This document shows, piece by piece, positions 1 through 11,905 of a stretch of 64,000 nucleotides of DNA; positions within the stretch are counted from its first letter, which is position 1; each line of letters begins with the position of its first letter. The DNA comes from Gnetum montanum (Eukaryota; Streptophyta; Gnetopsida; Gnetales; Gnetaceae): the NCBI GenBank assembly GCA_015680685.1, contig MNCI01006063.1, forward strand, positions 98,911 through 162,910, read 5' to 3'. Under the pieces are notes generated by a model that saw nothing but the letters and a program-made list of their open reading frames with translations, made no database searches and was not told where the DNA came from. The position numbers were made by a program, and so were the translations under genes.

Positions 1-779
1 TCCATTTATTCTCACTTTCAATAAAATTCTTATTGAAATATTCTTAAAGAACCTGAATTTTTAGCAAGATTTTGCACTACAAAATGCATAAATTTTATGA
101 TTTCCAACCATATTAGAGCATTATTAAAATCCATGTTAGGTTTAGTAGTTCTTTTAAACCTCATTATCCTATGAATGATTTAAATTTCATCATAAAACCT
201 AAAAAATAAATAGAAAAATCAAAGGAAAATAGAATGTTTAAAGGGTTGTAACATCACATCCGCAATGTTGCAATAGGTTTAGATATCAAAGCTTCAACAG
301 CTCACCGTATAAAAAGTATATAACCTTCATTTTTCATAGTTTCATTCTAATGCTTGGGAAATCTTTGCCTTTCTAAGATCCTATAGCCATCATATTGTAA
401 TATCTTATGATCCAAACCTCCTATTTCATCCATTTAAAAGCCTGTGAGCTCTCAAAGTTAAGACCTTCATCATGGAGATACTAGAACATGATTTATAAAA
501 TTTTCAAACACTATAGTTTTTAAACATTAAAGGTAACTAATTATTAGAATAACTAAAATAGATCAATAACGTGATGACTAAATTACCTTACTACCTTGAG
601 ACGGTATAATTGTAGTAATCCAATGCTTAAAATTAAAAATATTTTTAATATTAGGTTAGAGCAAAAGGTAAATAAATATTAAAATCATTATGAAAAATAT
701 TTGGAAAATTAATAATTAATCTTGGGGCAATTATATATGATGCCAATGCATGTTTTGGAGGAGATAGGTCCATCAAAAC
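1..779. other. AT-rich stretch without a recognised gene
   Basis: No open frame of note, no LTR terminus and no convincing tandem repeat were seen on either strand. The sequence is AT-rich and resembles decayed repeat DNA. It could be upstream, decayed sequence of the coding remnant that starts near 780. Confidence 0.4.
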
Positions 780-1640
780 TAAGGAAGAAAAGGCCTAGAA
801 AGATTGGACATGGATATGGATAAGAGATGTTGTAATAAGAGTCTCATATAATAAGACCAATGCAAGAGGAGCCAAAAGGATAATCAGTGAGGAAAATTTC
901 CATAGCATAGATAGGGAAATTTATGTACTTTGAATCATCTTTACAATAGCCAAACCTAAAGGTAATCCTTACAAATAATTGTTTGACCATCATTAGGGAT
1001 AAGATAGTTTATGAAGCTTTTCTTCTAGAATCCAATTCTCAATCATTTTTGGAGTTTTATTCTTAAGAGATGCATAAGAAATTATAAGTTTTCAAATACC
1101 ACTCTCTTTGGCATACTATTTCAAATAATGGAGAGTGGTATCTTGGAGAATCCAATATTTTTTAAAGCATTTTCTAGGAAGATGCCACTTTTAAAATCAA
1201 GGATATGATGATATCCTACTTTGTAGATATCATTATGAAAACCTTAGAAATTCTAAATGTGAAAATCAAGTTTGCTAAAGTATTTACATGTTTCGATGCT
1301 GATATTAAGACAAATTTGGCTTAAAGAACCTATTATGTGAATCACAAGAAATTTAACTCTTTGATGAAAGTATATAATATATACTTTAAAATTACAACAT
1401 ACCATATTAATGTAATAATGTGGTTGAGTAAAATTACATCCTTCTTTGCCACATCATGTACTGCACTCATTGGACATTTTTCAATTAACCTATCTTACCT
1501 TTTTTTCTTGGAAATTAAAAAAAAAAAAGATTTAAAGAAAATGAGCATGGTAGAAAGACACTTTTCTTCTTGTAATTAATTGGAAAACTCTGCAAAAGAG
1601 GAGGAATCAACTATTATGCTAATAAAATTCTACATAGATC
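780..1640 (+). pseudogene. Decayed ORF of unknown function: conserved domain part
   Basis: A reading frame runs from about 970 to 1640 on the + strand, with the few stops mostly where CAA or CAG would fit. A second readable frame at about 830-1010 suggests a frameshift. Residues translated from about 975-1260 match the accessory ORF of the non-autonomous element at 14842-15516: both have an E-N-x3-F-x-EF stretch, then LW-x-T-x-S-x2-G-x-WYLGE, then LEILN. I do not recognise the family. The remnant appears to continue as the coiled-coil part at 2270-3180 and 8941-9382, giving an ancestral protein of several hundred residues. It is probably transposon-borne (inference), because the related copy lies inside an LTR element. 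Confidence 0.4.
1096..1141. repeat. Hairpin: 11-bp perfect stem, 24-nt loop
   Basis: ATACCACTCTC at 1096-1106 is the exact reverse complement of GAGAGTGGTAT at 1131-1141. It lies inside the decayed coding region, overlapping the conserved domain, so it may be chance. Confidence 0.5.
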
Positions 1641-2269
1641 TTTAATAGTATCTTGGTAAGAAATCATGAAAGTTAAGCTATTCCTAAAATTTTAATAAAA
1701 GCTTCTACCACCACCAAAACTAAAGAAATAATAGGATCTATCCTAGGAACCACCACCATCCTAGTCATAGGAGTAGAAGTAAGCATCGTACAAATCAATA
1801 AACTAGATACTATTAGATAAGTACCTATGAGTGTTTCTAATATTAACCATACTGCAATGATACAATTGTAGAATGCATTGTAAATTTTAAGCCAGCAAAA
1901 AGTAGACTTCTCAAGAATGTTCAATGTTCAAAGTGAAGTCTGAGCTTTTGTGAACTATGAAGTCATCTTATCATAGGAACATCCTAAAATATTTGGCATC
2001 ACTACATCTTTCCTTGTTACACTAGAGTATAAGGATGATGCAACTATTGTGGTGATTCCATAGAAAGGATAGAAGGCTATTGCAAAAATTTTTACTAATC
2101 ATGTGGGAAAGACTTCAAGATTTCTATAAGACTAATTTTGAACTTCATAGTGGTACAAGACATTCAAGGATCTATAGTAATAGGTACAAGAGGAAAAGGA
2201 AGCATGAAGGTTGTGCAACATAAGAGAGCATTGGACAACTGACTAAGAATTAAATCAACAATTTAACTT

Positions 2270-3180
2270 ATCTTCAACACTCTAAAATACATCACCATAG
2301 TGTAGTCTGAGCTAACTTCTACTAAGGAAAATCTAGCACTATTTAAAGCCTAACTACAATAAATCAAGTTGCTTAATCAAAGGCTATAGAACGATGTAAC
2401 ACAACTTTGTATCCAAGTGAAGGATCTCATGCTAATCATTAATTATGAATTTTGTAGCTAGTTTTATGATGATGAAATTATTGGATTGAAGGCTAAGCAA
2501 GATTAAGCTGAAAGGAAGAAGATGAAAGCCATGTACAATACATCACTGGTTGATGCCAAAGTCCATGCAATGAATAAGAACAATACTATTTTCATAGAAG
2601 AAAGAAAAGGCCTCACTTTAGAAAATTGGAAGTTACTTAATATGGACAAAGAAAAGTAACAATTGAAGGAAAATATTTAGCATCTTTGGAAATAAGTAAT
2701 AATAGTTAACTTGAATGTTAGTGAGTTAGATAAAGAAAATAAAGATCTCTCCATGGAAGAAGTCTATACTATTCATCAAAAATTAGCAATTAAAGATTAA
2801 GACATCATAGAATGACACATTTTAGGGATTAGCTAGGCCAAATTAAATAGTTCTATCCAATGATTTCCTTATTCAAATTGACACTTAATCCTTAATGAAA
2901 TTAATGTAATTAATTTGTTACAAATCAAAATGAAGAACTTACAAATCAATGACATGACACAATACATGGAGTTAGCCAACCTGTGACATGCCAAATTAGC
3001 CATGCTCGTTGTAGGTAGATCTTGAAATAAGATGGAGAGACAAGTGGCTACCACGTTTGCTCTATATGAACATGAGATCCAACTACACAAAAATGCTAAA
3101 TAGAAGTTACACATTACTAATGCAAGGTTTAAGGTCCTTAAGGTAAAATTCACAGCACAACAAAATGTTGCAAAGGACAT
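2270..3180 (+). pseudogene. Decayed coiled-coil ORF of unknown function
   Basis: One + frame can be followed for about 300 codons without a clear frameshift. The translation is rich in K, E, Q, L and N with a heptad-like spacing, as in a long coiled coil. About a dozen stops interrupt it, nearly all where CAA, CAG or CGA codons (Gln, Arg) would suit the surroundings. The frame stops making sense after 3180, where an insertion begins, and resumes at 8941 after a 131-bp repeat. No catalytic motif is visible. It may be the C-terminal part of the protein begun at 780-1640; the intervening 1640-2270 is too decayed to join with confidence. Confidence 0.4.
3050..3180 (+). repeat. 131-bp direct repeat, left copy
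   Basis: This stretch matches 8941-9071 in the same orientation with scattered substitutions and the same length. Both copies encode the same piece of the coiled-coil remnant. Together they bracket 5.76 kb of unrelated sequence. Confidence 0.8.
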
Positions 3181-4078
3181 AATTTATGTTATTTAGTTAC
3201 TTTGCTTTTATTTCTTTGTACTTATTAGATTATTGTTCTTTTTACTTATGTTTTTACCTAGTTTTTACTATTTGCTATTTCTTTTTTTCATTTTTGTTGT
3301 GTTATCTTCTTAATCTCTCTAACTAGTGGTACTTTTATGCATGGGTTTTCTTTGTGTTTCCCATTGTGTCTTCCATAGGCGTTAGTGATCGGGATCCCTA
3401 CTATGGTAGCTAACAATGGATACTAACACTCGTTCACCCATTGCCTTTGGTTTCCTCTCAGTTTGGATATTTAAAACCCAAGGCAACTTTTGCTTTTGTA
3501 TATCCTTTGACTATATCCCTTTTTAATAATTTATATTTGCTAATTAACCTAGGTATGTTACATACCTTAGCTTAATTAGGGGGAGGGGATAACCAATTAA
3601 TAAAGGATATAATAGTAGGATATAACCAACTTGGAAGCTAAGCCAAGATCATATTAGGAAATGAGTTAGATGTAAGTAATGCATCTCAAATCCTTGAATC
3701 ATATGAAAGGTTTAAACTTTGAGTTTATAAGACATTCTTGCACCTAACGAAGTAGACCTTATAAGGTGAGGTTAAGTCAAATTAGTCCTAGGTAGGACCT
3801 TCCTAACTGAGTAACATGTGAACTAATATCCAAGAATAAAAATTGCTCATCAAAAGAGGAATAGGTATAATTAGTAAATAAATATTTGGACATTTAGGTA
3901 ATAGACAAATTTTCTTTTTTAATCATTTTCTTGTTAAATGTCTACATGTCTCCAATATGTTAAATTTTGAATGCCTAAAAAATATTTTGGAATAATTCTA
4001 TTTTCTTATATGCTTATTAATATTTTATTTTATTTTATTTTCACCTTTATGGCCTTGGCCAAAGGCTAATCAGGGCTA

Positions 4079-5277
4079 TGTTAAACCCCAAAATTGGTAT
4101 TTTTAAAATCTTAATTACATATTGTTAATTATTTAATTAGTGTTTAATTAATGTTTATTTTAGTTATTTTAATTTGTTTTAGTTTATTTTATTTTAGTTT
4201 ATTATAGTGATGAGTATTATTTTATTACTTTTTATGTACTAAAGACTTGAACTAAAGGCACAGGTTTTGTTGTTGGGCAACCATGTGATGGCAGTTGAAG
4301 AATCCAATTCCTTGATCTATATTGGTCTTATGTCTTCTCATTTTTGGTTTTTTTTTTCATAGCAGTAACAGGAATGCACATTGAGAATTTATGGTGGTAA
4401 TGGAGCTACAACTTGGATGTTGATGCTGCAATGAGGGTGTGCTACTCCATCAACCATGTTCTTTGACTGTGCAACTACAACTATTTCCTACATGTTGCTA
4501 CAACCATTACCTATGCGTGAGTGGTGGGAGTTGCATGTTTCTTTGTCACATGATCAATGGACATTATAGTAAACATTACCTACACAGGTGGTGACGATGG
4601 ACATTACAATGAACATTACCTACATGAGTGGTGGTGGTGGATGTTATAGTGGATGTTACATGTGGGTAGTAATTGCCATGGCCATTACGCATGGGTGATG
4701 GCTCCTCATGTGCTAGATCAGTTCTTATAAATTCCCTAGCTAGATGCAACAGAGGAGACAAAGAATATAAAAAAGGATATAAAGAAACAAAGAGAGGATG
4801 CCATTGAGAGAACCATACCAGATTAGATTTTTTGTTTGTACACAAAATTGTGAAGGAAGAATGTTGATGCTTTGTGGTAATTAATAGCCAATAATGTTTT
4901 AAGATTATGAAATTATTGCATTGCGGAGACAATAGAGTAGGGTCACAAATTAGGTGACATCTCCTTTGTAATCTTTCTTATTTCTCATAAATTTATTTAA
5001 ATTTAATTTGGTTTAATTAATTGTATTCATCTTTGAACTTAATTTTAGAAGTCAAGATGAATATTATTGATTTTACATATGGATGATAGCCATAAATGTG
5101 GTGTTTTCAATTGAATCTACATCTAATCATTGGTTTTGTTTCTTGATAATCTTTTAACTTTAAACTATTCCTCCATGGGATAAGACTTGCAAGTTAGACA
5201 ATGTGATAATTTCTACAACAAAAGAAACAAAGATAAAAATTAAAGGTATCCAGCACCGAATTTTTCCTATCTCATCA
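4079..5277 (+). repeat. LTR-like sequence, + orientation
   Basis: The segment begins TGTTAAACCCC and ends CTCATCA, so it has TG...CA termini. It is preceded by a short purine-rich CAGGG-type tract. Its right part (about 4930-5277) is homologous, in inverted orientation, to the primer-site-bearing LTR that starts at 5891. The left boundary is the weaker one. Confidence 0.4.
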
Positions 5278-5868
5278 CATTGTAATGGTTGAAATATTGA
5301 ATAGAGAATTAAAAGATGTGGAAAACTTGGAATGTACCCTTCCCCTTTTTGTTGATTCTTCCTTCTTATTAGAATGTTGCTCTTAAAAAGAGGAAAAAGG
5401 GATTGGATATGGTTGTCTTTGTCCCTTCTAATCTTATCTTAAATTATTTCATGTACATTTATAAAGGCTAATGGTATTCCTAGGAGGTTGAATTTGTGTT
5501 GGATTTTTAGGTTGCTTTGTTGGTTTCATTTACCAATCACATTTCTCTTTACCACATTCATAGGCAACCAATCCTAAGACTCTACAAATTGATTTAATTA
5601 CCCCTAAAATTGATACCTTAATTGAAAATTTTTTAATAGTCTCTACAAGTTGGGCAATAAGAGGGGCTAATTCTTGGGATTGTACTTTTTCCTTCTTGTT
5701 AAATTTTTTAATACAAGGAAAAAAATTGAAAGAAAGCATTTCTAAAAAAACTTAACAAAAGAAAAGAAAATAAAATAAAAAATAAAGCATGCTTGTTGAG
5801 AAGTACTAGATCTACAAAATAAATTTGAACATTTTATAGAACCCTTGATGATGATTAACTCTATTGAC
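5278..5868. other. Spacer between two inverted LTR-like sequences
   Basis: Nothing definite. On the - strand this would be the leader just downstream of the primer site at 5869-5888. A 69-codon frame at 5530-5739 (-) has no recognisable motif. Confidence 0.3.
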
Positions 5869-5888
5869 ATCCCTAGCAACAGCACCAA
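5869..5888 (-). promoter_or_regulatory. Decayed tRNA-Asp primer binding site
   Basis: Read on the - strand this is TTGGTGCTGTTGCTAGGGAT, two bases after an LTR end in CTCATCA. The complement of plant tRNA-Asp(GUC) begins TTGGCGCCGTTGCCGGGGAT. The four differences are all C-to-T or G-to-A. Confidence 0.65.
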
Positions 5889-5890
5889 AT

Positions 5891-6350
5891 TGATGAGCCA
5901 GCCAAAGTTTGGTGCTAAATTACCTTAATAGTTATCTTTGTTGTAAAATTATCACCTTGTTTGTGACTAACCCATGAGTTATATCAATGAAGAAATAGCT
6001 CCAAAGTCAAAAATATCATAAGACAATAAACAATTAGATCTGAATTCATTTAAAAACTCCACACTTATTATTGTCTCTCGTAAGTAAACTCAAAAAGTCA
6101 TCATCCTAACTTCTAATTTTAAGTTCAAAGATGAAAACTATTGATTAAACCAAATTGAAAATATATAGATTGACTATGAATATCAAAAGATTACAAATAA
6201 TATGTCACCTAATCTTTCTATAAGACAGAATTATCTAATTATGTTGTTGATTCTATCATTCGCAAAAACCAATTCATTCATAAAGATTTCATTAATGATG
6301 CTTATTTTTACTTATGTCTATTCATCAGTAACAAAGTTCTCTGGTATAGA
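5891..6350 (-). repeat. LTR of a - strand tRNA-Asp-primed element (partial)
   Basis: The + strand starts TGATGAGCC at 5891, directly beside the primer site, so this is the 3' end of a 5' LTR read on the - strand. It is homologous to the reverse complement of about 4810-5277. The outer limit is uncertain, since the similarity fades near 6350. Confidence 0.45.
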
Positions 6351-6469
6351 AAAAAATCCAATGTTAGTTTTTACTCTATTTTCATACTTCATGGTGCCAT
6401 AACCAGTAGGGTTTATGAGTGGTCGATGTCATGTTTCTCTGTTTTTTATACTACTATGACTAAAATTTC

Positions 6470-8174
6470 TATTGCCCACCAACATCCTTTAAAATCCTAT
6501 AATCTATGTTGTATACCTTTGATCATGTGTATGATCTTAAGTTATGATCATCCCAAAAAAAATTTTACTTGTTATGATCCTTGATTGTGCCCTGAATTTC
6601 TTGAAGATGAGAGGGTTATAAGGAGTAAGATTATGGGTTCCTAGAAAGGTCAACTAGCTTTACAGCAAGCTTGGAGTCAACAAGAAATTAGTGAGGTACT
6701 TTCATGTTTTTCTTTATTATTTCCTTGTTTTTTAATCATTTTTTTATTTTATGTATTTGATAGTGAAATCTAGGCTGCAGAATAGTGTTGAATCTGCACA
6801 AGTTGAAGAAATTCAAGGTACTTCAACCTTTGGTATGGTTCAATCACAAGAACAAGTCATAGTTTCTACTTTTAAGGTATATATTTAAATATAATTTACT
6901 AAGTTAAATGTCTTATCTATATTTTTATATTTTCTTTTATTATTATTTCTCTTCTAATAAATTTCTTTTATAGAGGCAATGTACTGGGTAAGGTTCTAGT
7001 AGTCCAGTAGTTATAAGACAATCAACCCAACAACAAGCTCAACAACAATCCCAACCAACTCCTCAACAAGGTTCAAGATGTGATAAGGGGAAGCAACCAG
7101 AGGTAGGTTTTAATTATTTAAAGGTTTGAATAATTTCTTCTTTTCCTTGTATAATGTTAATAATAATTTTAATTTTTTTTATATTGCTGAGATCTATGGA
7201 GCGATAGTATTGTATCCGAGAGATGGATAGAGGTGATGGAGGTGCTACTTCTACACAGACACCTATTCCACCACCACATAGATCACCACTCATACCTTAT
7301 TTTCCTTTGACACCTAGAAGAGGTTCCCTTCCACAAGTAGCACCAACAAAAATTTTTGAATCTATTCTAGAGGTTTCTTCTTTCTCTATCTCTGGTTCTT
7401 CTTATTCTATGGGAAAGATAGTGGTGGTTGCTGAAGAAGAACTTGTGCTTTTTCAACGTATTAATTAACGAATCTTAGACAACAAACCCTATTCTATTCG
7501 TGAGGATGTCTATCATCTACGGGAGTCAAAATCATGCAATTTCAAGGAAAATTATGATTTAGTACAGGTTTGACTTCCATCATCATGGCATCCAATTCCT
7601 GAGGATGCTCTAGATATTGTAAAAAATCTGTAACAACTTTTAGGAGAGTTGGAAAGTGCAACATGTTATGCTCGACATTTGGATACTCATGCACATTTTC
7701 TTTGAATTCATAATGATCATTTTTAGGTAATATATATATTTTTATTTATTATCATATTTTTCTCTCTTTTCTCCTTTTGGTTTGTTGATTTTTTTATAAC
7801 TCATAATTTAAATTTTGTTTCTACAGAGAAAGGAAAAAGAATGGCAAAGAGACATGGATGATCGATCAATACAGGTGGAAATGTTGAAGACTGAACTTTA
7901 AAGAAAAGAGGAATCAACAGCTGTAGTGAGACGTGCAACTAAATATATCAAACAACTATGTGATGGACTAGTTGGATGTAAAGCAATGCTTAGCAAAGTA
8001 GATGCTACTACTAAAGAGAGAGAATCCCAATTGAAGATAGTTATAAATCTTCTTGAATCATTCAATCGTAACAAATTATTGTTATTGCCCCTTTTCTTTA
8101 TTTTCCCATTCTACCCCCCCTTTTTTTTAACAATGTACTTCCTCTTCATTCCTTTTGATAATAAAATAGAATAA
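6470..8174 (+). pseudogene. Spliced coding remnant, five candidate exons
   Basis: Coding-like blocks are separated by AT-rich sequence with GT...AG borders: about 6470-6695, 6764-6876, 6974-7102, 7192-7726 and 7827-8174. Block 3 is Gln-rich; block 4 is Ser/Pro-rich and then charged; block 5 is a charged, helical, probably coiled-coil stretch ending at a TAA at 8172-8174. Stops are few and mostly fit CAA or CAG. The joins 2-3 and 4-5 keep a sensible frame, while joins 1-2 and 3-4 do not, so an indel or another splice site is likely. I do not recognise the family. An accessory gene of a DNA transposon or a captured host gene are both possible. Confidence 0.35.
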
Positions 8175-8184
8175 TATTTTCCTC

Positions 8185-8230
8185 NNNNNNNNNNNNNNNN
8201 NNNNNNNNNNNNNNNNNNNNNNNNNNNNNN
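8185..8230. other. Assembly gap (46 N)
   Basis: Run of N. It lies just after the last block of the spliced remnant. Confidence 0.99.
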
Positions 8231-8940
8231 TTCCTAGATGTCGTAAAAATACGAATGCCTAATTTATTATATTCATCATGGATAACATATCGGAAAGATT
8301 ATAAACACTTAAATAATGAATTAATTAGAAAATAAATAATTGATACTAAATAATTAAGCAAGAAAAGAAAAATAGAAAAATTGTATTAATGGAAGAAAGT
8401 ACTGTAACACCCTTTTGGGTTGTCTTCCCATGCCACTTAAGCCTTAGAGGCAATCTGACATTGCCACCATGGTTGGGCTATCCTGACAAAGGGGTGATCA
8501 ATCCCTTTTTGTCTTGCTTTACCTGGCTCCTATTACTCGCCTCTCCAGGCTCTGCAACTCCATGTCGACACAACCTCTAAACCTGGCCTTAAATAGCATA
8601 GGTCAAACCCTTTTCCAAGGGATATATGAATAGTCATAACTCCTCATAACTAGGCACCCCTTCATTATAAGGTTAATTACATTGTTTACAATTGTTTCCA
8701 CCCTTAACAAGGGATGATACATTACAAAAATGTAGTAACTTCACAACCTTAACAACATCAATGGTTGTTGATTGTCACAAGGTGTTAACAATCTTCCTTA
8801 ATAACTTTTAATATAAGTAAAAAAGGATTCAATTTGGTGTAGGTTCTTTCTTGAGTTTGGAATCCCCTATACTCATATATGAGCTTCTTATTTATACTTA
8901 AGAGGATTTACAATAATTAGTAAAAATAAATGTGAATTTT
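8231..8940. other. Repeat-like stretch without a gene
   Basis: The part at about 8400-8600 is noticeably richer in G and C than its surroundings and resembles LTR or leader sequence. No terminus or coding motif could be fixed. The 63-codon frame at 8389-8580 has no recognisable features. Confidence 0.3.
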
Positions 8941-9071
8941 ACCATGTTTGCTCTCTATGAACATGAGATCCAACTACACATCAATGCTAAATAGAAGATA
9001 CACATTACTAATGCAAGGTTTAAGGTGCTTAAGGTAAAATTCATAGCACAACTAGATGTTGCAAAGGACAT
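8941..9071 (+). repeat. 131-bp direct repeat, right copy
   Basis: Right-hand partner of 3050-3180. After 9071 the coding remnant continues in the same frame, whereas the left copy is cut off at 3180. The right copy is therefore the one continuous with the ancestral downstream sequence. Confidence 0.8.
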
Positions 9072-9382
9072 GGTGAAAAGAATGCCAAACTACTAGGACC
9101 TAAAATGATAAGTGTAGATATTTGAAGTTGAATTCACCAAATTTATTACCTAGTTTTTCAAAGCAAATAAGATGTTCCCCAAGTTATAGTATCCATGGGA
9201 AGTACCAATAACTACTAATCTAGCCAATCTTGCCTGGATACTCAATGATTCATGGATTGATGAGGAGAAATTGAGGGCATTGCTAGACTATTTTTGCATG
9301 AAGTGAGTAGTGACTATGGTAGTAGATCAACCACAAGAGAAGATGAGGTAAGAGGAACCACCACCACCTAGAACTAAATAGA
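8941..9382 (+). pseudogene. Decayed coiled-coil ORF, C-terminal part
   Basis: Continuation of the frame interrupted at 3180. About 147 codons can be followed with stops mostly of the C-to-T type. The first 44 codons repeat the left copy; then comes a non-repetitive segment rich in aromatic and charged residues; the end is Pro-rich (four consecutive Pro codons near 9360). No known domain was recognised. Confidence 0.4.
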
Positions 9383-10923
9383 TATCTGCATCGAAATTTT
9401 GGAGTTAAGAAAATTTTTGAAAATTTTGATTTTTATTAGAATTTTTTTTACTTTCTAAAATTCCACTCAAATAAAGTTTTATAGTTTGATATTCAAGACA
9501 TTTTTATGTTATCAATTAGTTAACCCATTAGTGTCACACCCACAACTTTTGTAACAACCTTTGTTCCAATTTTGTTTAACTTAAAATCAAGTTTTACTTA
9601 CTCATGAGGGTATGATGAATAGTATTTCATAGGGCTATGATGTCATAGATGTAACATTGTAGCCTATGATGAAATGTTTAAGTTGCAAAGTCATAGTATC
9701 AATAAATGCTTATAAATATAACCACCTAGTACATGTAATGCATCATTAATGTAGTAGATAAGAGACTTTGTCCATTTTTTTCTAAAATTTTAATAGAAGA
9801 TAATAAGTATCTATAATATGAATTAATTAATTATCTATAGTCTTATTCGAGTGGCTTGTATTTGAACACAATTCATGATGGAAATAAGATCAAGATTAAT
9901 CCCCCTCATTGCAACACTTTGTCAAGATATAGTATATATGAGAGCTCATTTGTCATATCTCTCATATCTTATTTCTCATTTCTCATTTTATATCTCATTT
10001 TATGTTTGTTTTAATTCATGTTCTAATATAAGGTTTCACTTACATATTTAAAAGTTTTCTAAAATGGAAAATTTTGTGTGTAAGGCATAATATTACCATA
10101 ACACACCTAAAAAGGAAAAACTTTAGTCAATCTTGCCTATAAATTGAGGTTCCCCATTAGATCTCAATAAAAAGAGGCTTCATTTTTTAATTCTTCATTG
10201 TAAAGTTTCATCAAGCAATGATTTGAAGAAGAAGAAAGATAAACTTTTTCTTATTTTATGTTTTGACTCACAGTCTCTCATAATTATTCATAAATCTCTT
10301 TTTTAAATTCATAATTTTCAAAGATCAATTGAATCCTTTTTTACTTATAATGAGATAGTTTGAAATTTATGTTTTGACTCATAGTCTCTCAAACTATCTC
10401 ATTCTAAATTCATAATTTTCAAAGATCAATTTCACATTTCATCATATTCAACAAGTTCAACATCAAGATTTCATCAAAGATCAAGTTCTACTCCAAGATT
10501 GGATTAATTAACATCAATTCTCTTAAAGATAGGTTTTATTCTAGTTGAAATGAGTGCTATTTTGATTAAAGCATATATTTCATTGTGATTTTCATAATAA
10601 AAGTTGGTTTGAAAGATTTTTTAGTTGTAATCAAGTTACATTACCATCTTAAACTTAAGATCTAGCTCTATTCTCAACTATTTTCATTTAGTCTCTTCTC
10701 AATTCATGTTATTCATGTCATTTATGATCATTTGGATCTAGAATTATGGAGAAATTATATTACATTCATCTAGATCATGCACTTAAAAATTCATTTTTTT
10801 CATATCACCTCACATTGATTGTAATAATAACAATCGAAATGATTTTTCTTTCTATATTGTCTTTTATCACCTAAGTGATGTATTGTGATATGTTTAAATT
10901 AGTTATGGTGCTAAAGATCATGG
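9383..10923 (+). other. LTR-like stretch with TATA box and a 111-bp-spaced repeat
   Basis: No coding frame. A TATAAAT at 10138-10144, in the context CCTATAAATTGAGG, resembles an LTR promoter. A segment beginning TTTATGTTTTGACTC occurs at about 10255-10330 and again at about 10366-10431, a period of 111 bp. LTR ends could not be placed. Confidence 0.35.
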
Positions 10924-11837
10924 TGTAGAAACACCTATTTCAAGTCCCATTTTCATCCCTATAGGTAGTTGATTGTAAGTTTTGTGAAGTACGAAAGACA
11001 TTTTAGGGGTTAGAGAGACATATAGAGTAAGAGCTAAGATGTCATAAGAGATATTTCAAGTGATTGGAAGATATCTTATTTAGAAAGAAGACATCTCATC
11101 CTAGCTAGAACATCTCTCCTAGGCATGAGATATTTCTAGAGAAGCCTCTTAGCCCCAAAAGGAGACATCTTATTCCAATAGGATACATCTTCCATAGTAA
11201 AGAGACATCTAATTTGGCAGATCAACATGACAAAAAGATGTCTTGAAAAGCCCACAGATATCCCGTATGGCTAAGGAAAGTTCCAAGCTGGTAGTTCCAA
11301 GTTAGAAAATAAGTGAAAACAATAAGAACAAGATGGAAATAATTGGAAATATCCAAGTTGAGCATGGGACAGTTTTCCCTAGGGTTCTTGTATGGAATTT
11401 GATAAATATTGTTACGTGTTTTCATGTTTTTTTATGAGATGAGATGAGTTGAAATGAGATTGAAGCACATGAAAGCTAGGTTAAGAGAGATTGCATGAGT
11501 GTGTGTGCATCTCTATAGTTAATTATGTGTTTGGCCATTGTAGCTATTGGTGTGTATGTTGTGTTGGATCTCATTCTAATGTTTATGGGAGAGATCTAGT
11601 TTAGTTATACCTTATTGAGAACAATCATTATGTGATTGTATAGCCTCATGCTCTACAATATCATTGTGTGTAAGTGATTTGTTATGTTTGTGGGTTGGGA
11701 AGCACTAAGTTGTAATCTCTTTTAAATTAATTGAATTTAGATAATTTTCTTATTTTCTAGTAATTTAATTATCTTCATACACTCTAAATTTGGTGTGTGT
11801 TTGAAGGATTAAAGAAAAATAGAGTAACCCTTCTCTA
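10924..11837 (+). repeat. E-A 5' LTR
   Basis: It starts TGTAGAAACACC and ends ...CTCTA, presumably CA changed to TA, five bases before the primer site. Its first 350 bp align with 22602-22950, including a series of GAGACATCT/AAGACATCT-type repeats. Confidence 0.75.
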
Positions 11838-11842
11838 GTGAT

Positions 11843-11854
11843 TAGTATCAAAGC
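11843..11854 (+). promoter_or_regulatory. E-A primer binding site, tRNA-Met type
   Basis: TAGTATCAAAGC differs from the usual TGGTATCAGAGC by two G-to-A changes. It lies just after the 5' LTR. Confidence 0.65.
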
Positions 11855-11905
11855 CTTAGGTTAATTGTTGTTTGAAATTTGATTGTGGATTTTTGTCAAT
11901 TTTAG

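Larger units (their letters stand above)
3181..8940. mobile_element. 5.76-kb insertion into the coiled-coil ORF
   Basis: Sequence between the two 131-bp repeats is unrelated to the flanking coding remnant, whose frame resumes on the far side. Inside are an LTR-like sequence on the + strand (4079-5277), a primer-site-bearing LTR on the - strand (from 5891), a spliced coding remnant (6470-8174) and an assembly gap. The 131-bp flank is far longer than a normal target-site duplication, so this is either a composite insertion or a segmental rearrangement. Confidence 0.5.

Noticed and set aside
7223-7468. Independent 81-residue gene
   Set aside because: It is one block of the multi-exon remnant at 6470-8174; the sense of the frame continues beyond its stop.
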